DNA from: Arthrinium phaeospermum
Lineage: Eukaryota; Ascomycota; Sordariomycetes; Amphisphaeriales; Apiosporaceae
Direction of reading: 5' to 3'
Length of the DNA: 64,000 bases
Assembly: GCA_006503535.1 (NCBI GenBank)
Contig: QYRS01000009.1
Location: forward strand, 2,046,001-2,110,000
Part shown: piece after piece, positions 33,773 to 43,828 of the stretch
Layout of the letters: each line of letters starts with the position of its first letter
Position numbering within the stretch: position 1 is the stretch's first letter
The notes under the pieces: generated by a model
The model's input: only the letters and a program-made list of their open reading frames with translations
Database searches by the model: none
What the model was told of the DNA's origin: nothing
Translations under genes and position numbers: made by a program

Positions 33773-34888
33773 ATTGGCGGTCTAGTTGAAGAAGACTTGG
33801 ACGTGGACCGGTTCGTGTAATGAGCGGCAAGGACTCGAGCTGTCGATGGCAAAGGTGGAAAAAAAAAGCGATCGACGGAATCAGCGCAACTGCACTTGAC
33901 TCTGAATATTAAAGTAGTGTCCCGTTGAACCGAGTGGCTTGATTAATCGGCTAGAAACCGCAAAACGCGATTATTGTATGCGATTTGTCGGAGATGGTTG
34001 ATCGGTCGCGTCGAAAGTGGCAACGCCCTTTCATGGGCGACCTAGGTTCAAGCAACGTTCTGCCCTTTGTCAAGGTCAGCGCGGTGCTCTCTGAGTTTTC
34101 ACCCAGACATCAGTATTCCCGTTTGCGACGCACCCTGAGATACAATCAAGTCACAGCCGGCGATTTGCGATGCTGTTTCCTCGGATCAACACGACGTCGT
34201 AGGTGAGGATAGTTGAAGGAATGTTAATGGAATTTTTGGGACCGCCTAGAGCAAAGAGGCTGAACATGGGCAAACATGCACTGGAAGCAGCCCACTGGCA
34301 TGGCGCTAAGCTGGAGATGGCCTAGCGGTGGTGAGCTCGTCCAATCAAGTCACATGACAGCTGGCATTCAATGTTGAGTCTCCTGGGCTGCTGAGTCAGC
34401 CACTACAGAGTGTAGCCACATTGTGTGGGGCTTGTCTATCTGTGGCTGGGAAACGCCTGTGTCAGTGTGGCTCAACTGAGCCGGACATTCCGCTTCATAA
34501 ACTTGTCCGAAAAAGCGATGCACACCAAGCCATGGCGCTCCTCACCTGGGAATCAACTTCTTGCCTACTTGTACTTTACATGTGAGGTGTAGGTAGCACA
34601 GTCGAGGAGCTACTTCTCAGCTTTAGGCAGCTCTGCCACTAGCCCAAGGCAACAGCTGAGGGAGAAGAGCTTTCGGAAAAGCTAAGAGACACCAAAGTCC
34701 GCTATTAGTTCATGGTGCATGGCTTTTAGCAGCCAGTAACCAGCTCCTGTTATATATGACTTCCACATGAAGATGATTCAAGAATCGATATTGATCCGAA
34801 ACTATCATTCTACAACTTCACATTGTTTCAGGCCTCTTCGTGAATCCCATCGTACACCGTATCAATAAATAAACCACCACAACCCATT
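33773..34888. other. Divergent intergenic region (1.1 kb)
   Basis: Shared promoter region of RPB2 (minus) and the VOC-fold gene (plus). Contains a short A-run next to RPB2; no gene supported. Confidence 0.45.
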
Positions 34889-35516
34889 ATGGCATCCTCG
34901 GGCTTCTCGTCGGTTACTTTCGATCACGTCGGCATTGTCTGCTCTAGCGAGGTGTTCGAGGACGAGATCAAGTTTCTCAACGCTTCGCTGGCACCCCTAG
35001 GCATCAAGGAGCATTGGCGAATCGCACCATTGGTGTCTGCAATGGGTAACAGTCCACAGAAGCCAGACTTTTGGATCTCGGCAGTCCAGAAAGGCACAGA
35101 GATCAAGCAGGCCGTGACCCCCATACATATCGGTTTCCGGGCTACTGGTAAGGCCGACCAGGCTACTTTTCTACAACACTCTGGACTTGTGAAAGGCTGA
35201 CCCTCATATAGATCGTTCGCAAGTGGATGAGTTCCACAAGCTTGGCCTTGCTGCAGGAGGAAAGGACAAGTAAGTACACAACAAACCTACCGAATTCCCA
35301 AGATTCTCTTCTCTCTGCATGAACCTTGTCTCCATGTCATGCTCTTAATTCCCCATCTATGCAGTGTCCAAATGCTGATGTCAATTCGATAGTGGAGCTC
35401 CGGGTATCAGAGAACAGTATCATCAAGGTTATTACGGTGCATTCCTCACCAGCCCAGCTGGACATAATATTGAAGTCGTCCACCACGACTTCTCGGCGAT
35501 GCAAGCAAAGGAATAA
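34889..35516 (+). CDS. Glyoxalase/bleomycin-resistance (VOC) fold protein
   Basis: Three exons, 34889..35147, 35212..35269 and 35393..35516, phases consistent; about 146 residues, the size of a single-domain VOC protein. The usual metal-ligand positions can be seen: the His in VTFDHVGIVCSS on the first strand, the His in PIHIGFRA, and the Glu in PAGHNIEVVHHD on the last strand. EFHKLGLAAGGKD and GAPGIREQYHQGYYGAFL are also typical. Members act as isomerases, dioxygenases or lyases, and the substrate cannot be told from sequence. The protein has no signal peptide and is probably cytosolic. The divergent neighbour RPB2 is unrelated in function. The stop of the intron-retained frame at about 35200 shows that splicing is required. 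Confidence 0.85.
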
Positions 35517-35924
35517 GCCAATCAGCAAACTGCTGGTTTTCATACATGACTTGGCTGTGGTGTTTTGAATGATGGGAAATAGCAGACAAGATGAATTGTG
35601 TATGCTGCAAGTAGATCTTTGATTGCCGAATAATAAGGTTCTTAGCTTCCACTCGAGCCACAATTGGGTGCATGTGGCGTATTGGTCTTTTTAAGGTGCA
35701 GCCCTTTGTTCCCCAGACAGGATTGAAGGAGCTTGGGTACTTGCTTACTGCCTGCTGGGATAATGCAAGCAGCAGCTAGAAGGTTGTGCACGGGCTCTCA
35801 TTCTCATTCATTCTACTGTCCTACCGAGTAAAACGCCCTACGGATTCAGAGCAGATTTTGATATCAAAACCACCAACGCTTCACTGAGCTGCGACTAGAT
35901 CAGATCGCCTAGTCCTAAGGAGCC
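35517..35924. other. Intergenic region
   Basis: About 410 bp between two plus-strand genes. No feature recognised. Confidence 0.4.
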
Positions 35925-36776
35925 ATGAGGATGCTCTTGCGGCCTCTGCCGCCTTTCAGGGCGGTACGAGCCTCCCGAGCTGCCGCACCCAGACCCGCTG
36001 CTCTCACACGCCGCCAATTTCGCACCGGCTCAGCACCGCGGATGAACTACACGCCACCGCAGAACCCATATATGCACCCCCCGCCGAAACCATGGCTTCA
36101 CCGGTTCCGTGACATGGCCATTGGCTCCGCTCTCACCTTTGCCGGCTACTTCGGCTATGTCTACTGGGAGTACCGCCAGATGTCCAAGGAGATGGCTGAG
36201 CTCGAGGAGATGCAGAAGGAGGACACCAAGTTCAAGGAGCGCATCCGGGCTGCGAGGGTCGCCGGAGACGAGGACGCGCTTCGGGACCTCACGTTCCAGC
36301 GCCAGCGGCTCGTCATCAAGACCTTCTCCCACGACAACGTCAGCGAGTTTGGTCCCCTGCCCAGCTACCCACTGGGCGATGAAAACTGTGGCAAGGACCT
36401 GATCCCCGAGAGTGACACGCTTGTCATCGTCGAAAAGGACCCGGAGGTCAAGCAGATCTCGACGGTGCTGATTGCCGCCAATGTGCACGTCGAAAACATG
36501 CAGCCCTCGACCGGCACCATCGTCGTCGACCCGTCGGGCACCATGCCGCCTTTCACAAACAGGCGCGAGCCCCGCTACGAGCCCGAGGATGAGAAGCTCA
36601 GGGAACTTTTCAAGCGGTTCGAGTACCAAGCGCACTTCTGGGCCAGACGAGGCGAGCTGAATGAAGATGGAGAGTGCGCGGTCGCATTTGCCTTGCAAGA
36701 CGCTGACAAGATCTTCCTCTTCACCTTCCGGGACGGCTTCAGGACACTTCAGATCGCCCATCATATGATGGAATAG
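35925..36776 (+). CDS. Mitochondrial membrane protein of unknown function
   Basis: Single exon, 283 residues. The first 45 residues are rich in Arg, Ala and Pro with no acidic residue (MRMLLRPLPPFRAVRASRAA), a strong mitochondrial presequence with a probable cleavage around RRQFRTGSA. A single membrane segment follows at about residues 65-80 (AIGSALTFAGYFGYVYWEY), then a Glu/Lys-rich coiled helix (MSKEMAELEEMQKEDTKFKE). The C-terminal domain has VIKTFSHDNVSEFGPL, DTLVIVEKDPEVKQISTVL and KIFLFTFRDGFRTLQIAHHM. The layout suggests an inner-membrane protein with most of its mass on one side. I do not recognise the family and give it no function. Start context is good (AGCCATGA). Confidence 0.75.
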   Translation: MRMLLRPLPPFRAVRASRAAAPRPAALTRRQFRTGSAPRMNYTPPQNPYMHPPPKPWLHRFRDMAIGSALTFAGYFGYVYWEYRQMSKEMAELEEMQKEDTKFKERIRAARVAGDEDALRDLTFQRQRLVIKTFSHDNVSEFGPLPSYPLGDENCGKDLIPESDTLVIVEKDPEVKQISTVLIAANVHVENMQPSTGTIVVDPSGTMPPFTNRREPRYEPEDEKLRELFKRFEYQAHFWARRGELNEDGECAVAFALQDADKIFLFTFRDGFRTLQIAHHMME

Positions 36777-37270
36777 TAGGCGATGACCCGATCATGATAT
36801 ACGGTTGGGTATCATTTGGTTATGAGGGCTTTGTATAATACATGTATTACTTATTGCCTTGCTCCGCGGCGTTGCCGGCTCTACTTACGGTCCAAGAGCC
36901 TACCAACCAGCTGCTTGGCGTTCATGGCATTTGGGAATCGGAGGCGACGACAAGAAAATGATAGATTTGTAAATTCATAATCAGTCCACAAAACCGACCA
37001 CGGCGTTACACTGGACTAAACGATTTAGCCCCTTGGTTATGATACGGATGCAAAAGTGGTGCTGTGTAAGATACCCCATACCCCATGTGATGATCCCCCG
37101 CAATCTCTTGCTACTCCGCAGCGATGCATTCGCAGACGTCACAGAGTAGTAGATGTAAGCTGGGCATGGGAATCTGTTATATAGTCGTGAGCACCTTATC
37201 GCAACAGCAAGAACTGTTCCCGGAACTCCTCGTTTCAACTCTCAAGTAGGGAATCCGATTTTGAAACATC
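36777..37270. other. Intergenic region
   Basis: About 490 bp between two plus-strand genes. No feature recognised. Confidence 0.4.
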
Positions 37271-38701
37271 ATGGCCTACCTATTTCCGAAGTTTGAAGAT
37301 CTACCGCCGGTTCCAGGCGCACCGCAAGGGTGCCTCTGGGGCTTTTACGATAAAGACGGCCAAAAGGATGAGATTGGCTCAATCAATCTGCTGACGCCCC
37401 AGGTAGTCAAGGAGGCCAGCAGCGAGATCCAGATCGGCAGGCACGTCCAACTGGACTGGCCTCTGAACTCGCTCAAGTTTCCGACTTGGGGGCGCAAGAT
37501 ATGTAAGTGGGTTATTCAAACACCGTGCTGCACATGATTTCATCAGAGTATGGGACACCTGCCTTGCCGGGTAGTATCCTGCTCAAGATGGTCATACTAG
37601 CGACAGGCCTCTGGAGCTTCTTACTACTTTCCTATGCTCTGTTACGAGGAAATTCTCTTACTGCAGACCAACAGTCTACATCTATGCACATGGGTGATGC
37701 TAACAGATATCGGTATAGTGGACCACCGGTTGCTGGATATGTCTCAGACCGAGCAGAAGAGTTACGCCTTCGACGACGAGATCTCGATCAATACCCAGGC
37801 TTGCTCGCAGTGGGATAGTCTTAGACATGTAAAGTCCCTACCCTCCAGTGAGTTGGAAAGACATATTGCAGGTGCTGATGTATGCCAAACAGTGGTCAGC
37901 CTCGGAACAACATCTGTTCTACAATGGCTTGACGTACGACGAGGCTAGGGATTCGAAGAAAAGGGGCATCCACAGTTGGTCACCCAACAGGCATCATCGA
38001 CCCCTTCTGTCCGGACAGTGGTTAACATACATTCAGACTTCTGTGATCGCGGGGGCATTGTAGGACGTGGCGTCCTCATCGACATGGTGAGCTGGAATAC
38101 GCCATGCATACACACCTTGCATGGACTATGTACTTCCTTTTTACCGTGATGTCAGAGTCTGACGCTCATATCATGGTGGCCACAGGTTCGATACTGGGCC
38201 AAGATCGGCCAAGCCGCACCCGATCCCTGGGGCAGCTACGAGATCACCGTCGACGAGCTGGACGCCGCCCTGTCCGACCAACACGGAACCCAAACCAAGC
38301 AAGGCGACATCCTGCTCGTGCGCACCGGCTACATCCAGCGGCACAACGCAGCCACGGACCCGGAGCGACGAGAGGGGACCCAGACCAACTTCCGCTCCAT
38401 CGGCCTGGCCCCGCGCGCGTCGACGCTCCGCTGGGTCTACGACCGCCACTTCGCCGCCGTGGTCGCGGACAACGTCGCCGTCGAGACGCTGCCCTCGCCG
38501 CCCGATAGCGACTACCCCTCGCTCCTCCTGCACGACTGGCTGCTGGTCTGGTGGGGGACGCCGCTGGGCGAGCTCTGGGACCTCGAGGGGCTGGGCGAGG
38601 CGTGCGGCGAGCTCGGGCGCTGGACGTTCTTCCTCACGAGTGCGCCACTGAACGTCACCGGAGGGGCCGCGAGTCCTCCCGGGGCTATCGCTATCTTCTG
38701 A
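37271..38701 (+). CDS. Cyclase-family hydrolase (PF04199-like, kynurenine formamidase superfamily)
   Basis: Five exons placed by phase and motif: 37271..37502, 37707..37828, 37872..37974, 38037..38086 and 38186..38701; about 340 residues. The protein reads FEDLPPVPGAPQGCLWGFYD, IGSINLLTPQVVKEA, VQLDWPLNS, AFDDEISINTQACSQWDSLR, HLFYNGLTYDEARDSKKRG, then GIHNFCDRGGIVGRGVLIDM across two introns, WGSYEITVDELDAALSDQ, GDILLVRTGYIQRH, FAAVVADNVAVETLP and LLLHDWLLVWWGTPLGELWD. These are the landmarks of fungal cyclase-family proteins. The metal motif HxGTHxD of bacterial members appears as a SQWDSLRH-type variant. Substrate unknown; several fungal members sit in secondary-metabolite clusters, and none is evident here. 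Intron 1 is unusually long (204 nt). The 50-nt exon 4 is supported by GVLIDM agreement. Confidence 0.82.
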
Positions 38702-39312
38702 TAGGGTCCACGTTCGAGGGTGATGCAGGAGTCAAGAAAGAGGACCAAAGGCAATAATTGGCTTACGCCCTTTTCAGAATGAGGGGTTGTGTAGGTACTG
38801 CAGACGCCCCAGTTGTAAATCGAAGAGTTTCTATAGGTATACTATGTATGCTACTGAAAATCCCGACATACTTGCATACAATGTCTCACACGCGAATACC
38901 GCAGATCAGCTGACGTGTTACTGCATGCCATCGTTGGGAGGGGTATCACTGTATGCACGCAAGGAGAAATAGACAGCACTTCCACCACGTTGTCTCAGAT
39001 GTGACGTTGCCAGCCTCCAAGAAACGTAGCACTGTTTTCGCAGCTGAAACAATGTCAACATCGATCATGTAGGCCACCTCCTCCTTACCCCAGGTGCCAG
39101 GGGTCAAGGTCCCCCTCGTAGACATGTATGTGTCACCACCAGTACTCATCGACATGCATACTGCATGTTTCGCATTTTCCTTCCTAATTAAATAGCTATA
39201 TACGATGGTACAAGGAGCGACCGAAAGCAACTAACTGCGCTACACCAGTAACTCGCCAAGAAGAAACCCAACAATGGCGCCCCCAACTGATCAGTCAATC
39301 CCCTAACTCCCC
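38702..39312. other. Convergent intergenic region
   Basis: About 610 bp between convergent genes. No feature recognised. Confidence 0.45.
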
Positions 39313-41888
39313 TCACATCTCCGACGGGGCCGGCGTCTTCTTGACCCAGACCTCGCCCACGGGATCGCCCTCTTCCGCGACGCACTCCCACTCTCCCATG
39401 CCGTACTCGGCGGGCGCGCGGCGCATCCCGCGCCCGCCGCCGCCGACGATGAGGTTGCCCGGGCGGTAGTCCGGGTCCAGCTGCATGCGCCGGATGACCG
39501 AGCCGTGGACGCGCGCGGTGTGGGGGATATCCCGCACCTCGCCGCAGGGCAGGGGCCAGCGGATGGGCTTCCAGGAGCCGTCGGACTGGAGGTCCATGCG
39601 GCGGAAGGGCATGTATTCCATCTGTCGATAGAGAGGATTAGTTATAAGCTTGTCCACAACATCCAACACCACTGTTGTCAGAATAGGGGGAGGAAGAAGG
39701 CTTGATCAAATTAAGAAAAGACTCACAATCTTCCAGCTCAAGACCTGCGAAAAGCCCAGCCCGCCACCGAACTCCAGGGAGTCGTGGATGAGCGAGACGT
39801 GGGCCCGGTGCATCATCTCGTGAAACGGGTGGAGGCGGTGGCGGTGGTCCTTCCCGTTCCCATTCGCGTGATCGTCGACGTTGGACTGGCTGAAGTGGCT
39901 CCAGTCGGTGGCATCCATATTCTTCTCCTCATCCGCCGTCCCCGGGCTAGGACTGGCGGCGTCGATGTGGATGTCGGGCACCGCCCCGCCCGAACTCTGC
40001 GGCGGGCTGTTGAGATACTCGTCGTCGCCGCCTTCGAGACATGGGGCACATTCCAGCTCGACGAGCTTCTCGGGGTCAAATTGGAGGCCTGGCATCCATG
40101 TTAGAGAAACACAAACAGTACTTGAACCGCAAGGGGGCGCTGTGGTGTAGTAAATCTTGGGGGAGAAGTTAAAAAACCACCCACTCACCGGCTTTCTGTG
40201 CTTCCCTGATCATATAAGCTAGCGGTACGTGGCTTGTTGATTTACTACCGGGTATATATTCCCAGCCCTAGGAAACTCAATTTAGCGACGATCACGACTC
40301 GAGGGCCAGCGTCAAAAGGGGGTCACGTACGCCACCAACATCTCCATGGCCGCCAGCAAACCTAGGATTGCGTTAGCCAAAGGTAATAGTCGAGAAATAC
40401 AGTATATAAGAAGGAAACGTACCAGATTTCGTCAATATCCTGGCAGTCGTCCTCCGAGTCTGAGTCGTACTCGAATTCGACATGGGACATTGAAGGAGCA
40501 TCCGCGGAGCCTCGCGGGGTTCTGGATCTTGATCTCGAATGCGGCCGGTAGGCCTTTTCGGCATCGGGCAGCTTCAGCGTGTCCCGGCGTCCGCGGGTCT
40601 CGGCCACAGAGTTCCGTGATTGTTGTTGTTGTTGCGACGGCTGAGATACGGCTGACCTCCTGGCCCGGTATCTCTCGTTCGGGGTCGCAGCAGCAGCAGC
40701 AGCAGTGCCATTGGCAGTGTTGCCATTGGCAGTGTTGCCATTGGTAGTGTTGCCTTTAGTAGTGTTCTTGCCACGCGACCCGCTGAACTGAGGGACATAG
40801 TGATGGCGCTTGTGTTTCTTCTCCTTCTCGGCGGCGCCTTGGTAGATCAGGTCCTGTCGGAACTTGGCGCGCCTCTCGTCGATGCTGACACAGTGCCGGA
40901 TTACCTAGGAAAAAAGCAAGACTTAACAAGTGTCAATCGAGTCTGCCAAAAAAAACACTTGCTTACCTTTGCGTTGGTCTTGGCCGTGTACGGGAACTTG
41001 GAGCGCTGCATCCAAGCCGCCTCGAACCGGGGCACCGAGTTGACAGTGTCAAAGAGACCAAGGAACCGGATGCGCTTGACGGGCCTGCTGAAGGTCTCGC
41101 GAAACCCCTTCATGAAGCGATACATCTCGCGCTTCTTGGCGACGCCCTCGGGTGAGTTGTCGGTGCGGCGGGCCTGCCAGCGCGAAAAGGCCTTCCAGGC
41201 GAACACGACCATCTCCTCGTTGCCGTGCGACAGCAGGCCCACGTAGTCGAGCATCTCGGCCAGGAAGCGGGCGACGTAGGCGCCCCGCGAGAAGCCGAAG
41301 AAGTAGATCTCGTCCCCGGGGCTGTAGAAGCGCATGAGGAACCGGTACCCGCCCACGACGTGCTGGTCGAAGGAGCTGCCCACGGCCGAGTCCTTCATCT
41401 TGATGTACCAGGACCGGATGCGGGCGGCCGTGCTCGTGTGCGTGAGGGAGCTGGACACGACATAGGTGCCAATCTACAAGGTGGTTATGAGCTCCTGGTC
41501 ATGGTCATAATTTTGCGGCGGAAATTGAACATAGATAAAATACATACACTACCATCAACATTAGCACACCTATAGGAGGAAACATCTTGGGATTATGCTC
41601 GGGGAATAGTTACCCTGGTTGATAGTAATGGTATTGGTCGCCCGCGGTACGGTCAAGGCACCTGAATATCTTCAGGATGTTGGAGTCGCTATCATCTCCA
41701 TGGAACTTGTTGCCGGTCCCGTCGAAACAGAGCACCAGCTTACGAGGGGTTCGTCGAACTTCGGTGTTAGGATTCATCGTCGGCTGGATTATGGGCTGAA
41801 ACGTAGAGTCCTGGGAGCTGGAACCGGTCTGCGAGCGAGGCCGCCGTCCACTCTGGGCATCTGGGGCGAGGTGCGACTTATCCATCAT
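39313..41888 (-). CDS. DUF2235 alpha/beta hydrolase (Tle1-like phospholipase fold)
   Basis: Eight minus-strand exons: 41614..41888, 41548..41569, 40967..41473, 40423..40904, 40331..40361, 40189..40267, 39727..40088 and 39313..39621; about 688 residues, all phases agree. Exon 1 ends in the domain start ([19 protein letters not shown]). Exon 3 holds the nucleophile elbow ([21 protein letters not shown]-x-S-x-G) and [11 protein letters not shown]. Exon 4 has [20 protein letters not shown] and a long inserted linker with a 15-bp tandem repeat (NTANG units), an Ala run, a Gln run and an Arg/Ser/acidic segment. Exons 5-6 give [18 protein letters not shown] and [16 protein letters not shown] with the candidate Asp and His of the triad. 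Bacterial homologues of this fold are type VI secretion lipases; fungal substrates are unknown. Exon 2 (22 nt) is the least certain part. Confidence 0.85.
40707..40766. repeat. 15-bp tandem repeat, about four copies
   Basis: Four units of GCCATTGGCAGTGTT type, the last two diverged, inside exon 4 of the DUF2235 gene (encoding Asn-Thr-Ala-Asn-Gly units), followed by a CAG run coding for Ala. Probably length-variable between strains. Confidence 0.85.
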
Positions 41889-43828
41889 GGCGAACAGTCC
41901 GAGTCCTGGTCTTCACACCCTCTGGCGTATACTGGTGTGAGTATGACCGGGTACCTTGTGCGACCCAACACGACGTGCGCTTTAATAGAAAGTCTATTGG
42001 AAATCACCCAGCGAACATGCATTAGAGTTAAGGGCCTCTGTCATACCGTAGCACGGCAGGGCTGGCTGGGTTGGTATTCTCTGTTAGTCAGTCACCACCA
42101 CTCACAGGTGACAGGGCTCGCACGCTGCGAGGAGCTTGACGGGATAATCGGCAACTGGCATACTCTCTGAGCTGTTCTGCATGAACGTCGTCCAAGGTCG
42201 ATCCTCCGCCGCGGGCTGCCATGTCTCGGGTTGCTGTGGATTCGAGATCGACACGCACCACCTCGAAAGCTAGCAAAGCCACTGGACAAGCTAGTGTCAT
42301 AACGGCAGCCATTGGATATCGAATTTCCCGCCTCGGCACAAGTGGTTACCCGTGGCGGGTTGGGATTGTTGTCTGCTTCACGAGCGAAAGAGGAAACTCC
42401 GACAGACAGCCTCTTTCGGTTCCGTCAGATATTCTTAATCTTGTATCGACCTGGTATCATCAGCCGTTATAGCCCGTAGTCGAGTATAGAGTTACAAAAC
42501 CGTTCTCGTGTGACAAAAGACTGACCTCAAACAGCCGAGTGGCTTGATCCCCACATTCCCCCGCCGGCGCCAGCAAGAAGCCACCGATAATTCATATCAA
42601 GCAATGTTCAAGATCTCCCCCCCTCTGATCTTTGGGCTGCAAGTCTAATTCGCGGGCCGCCCCTGCCTGGGTCATGATTTGCCAATTGGTGGCTGGCTTA
42701 CATATTAAGGCCGCATTAGGGGTCGATAGCTTCGGTAAGCACACAAGCTGTTGGGTGGCTCTTTTTTCTTATTAGCTAGCGCATCCCAGCCGTCCGTCTT
42801 GTCACGGCAATAATCATGTCTCAGACCGCATGACCCACTGTCGTACCGTTTGCTTGCTGCAACTCGCGGCCTTCACGATAATCAAGGGGGTGGGGACCCT
42901 GAAGACGTAGGACTCTGACTGGTCGATCATGGGATTTTCAGCAGCAATAAACCCACGCCCCGCGACAGAATCGAGATAGATCTGCATATCGTCTGCTCGA
43001 ACAAGCAACGACACATAAGCATGCAAACTTCTCAGACTGGCGTCACACCCCGGCTTACTGTGCAGTACACCCCTTTCTTACCAATATTCTTCATCATCTT
43101 CGCGACGACGTGAACACATCAATATTTTATGGGGTTGATATTGAATTCTCGAATTCTCATGATCCCGAACCCTATTCGAATCATACTTATTCCCGACTCT
43201 ACTAAACCGTCACTTTTTAAAGGAGATATCGTCGTCGGAAGAGCGTTGACGATTTTCAATATAACAATGTAGTATAAAAGGGGAGAAACTCAACTTACCT
43301 ATGTACGTAGGCAAAGGGTGTGTGCTGCACAGCCGATCTTAGACATGCGGCTTAGAAAACCTTGCTTTTGATGCTATCTTGGCGTAAGACGCCAGCCGCC
43401 ATGGTCAGTGCTTGTATTGAGGCAGACGATCCCTATAGACCTTGCCGGCGTTGCATCGACCCCGCTCAGGGATTGCCATATTCGTCGTGTGGTCTCACAA
43501 CACAAGCCCGATACGTCGCCGACGGAATACAATTGGCTGATCCGATCGCCTCTGCCGTGACGTGGACTAGTGGTAGCAGCTCCTCCCATGACGGGAGTAT
43601 CAGAGGCATGGGCTGGCACAACTGAGGGTTTGCTGGGATACTAGCCCAAAGCTTCTCCCTGCTGTGTAAAGAAGAAATTGGGTGGCGCGCCGATGCCGTG
43701 TGGACCACATCGCTCGCTGTGACTTATATCGTAGACGCCCAGATGTCAGTCGTGACATCTTGACACTGTTTTTGAAGTTTCCCATCCTGAAGCCATCTAC
43801 TAGCAGCGAATACACGAGCTACTACACC
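41889..43828. other. Divergent intergenic region (1.9 kb)
   Basis: Between the DUF2235 gene and the fatty-acid oxygenase. An AT-rich block at about 43070-43330 contains a GAATTCTC direct repeat. One 88-codon plus-strand frame near 43362-43625 has a CRRC-like cysteine pattern but is too weak to call. The DNA just before 43829 is presumably the oxygenase promoter. Confidence 0.4.

Noticed and set aside
37507..37818. A hydrophobic open frame in the first intron of the cyclase gene
   Set aside because: It is out of phase with both flanking exons and lies in an intron required by motif continuity.
43362..43625. An 88-codon frame with a CRRC-type cysteine pattern resembling the end of a zinc cluster
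   Set aside because: Only half a cluster can be seen, no splice partner restores the rest, and it starts from a TTG; chance is as likely.
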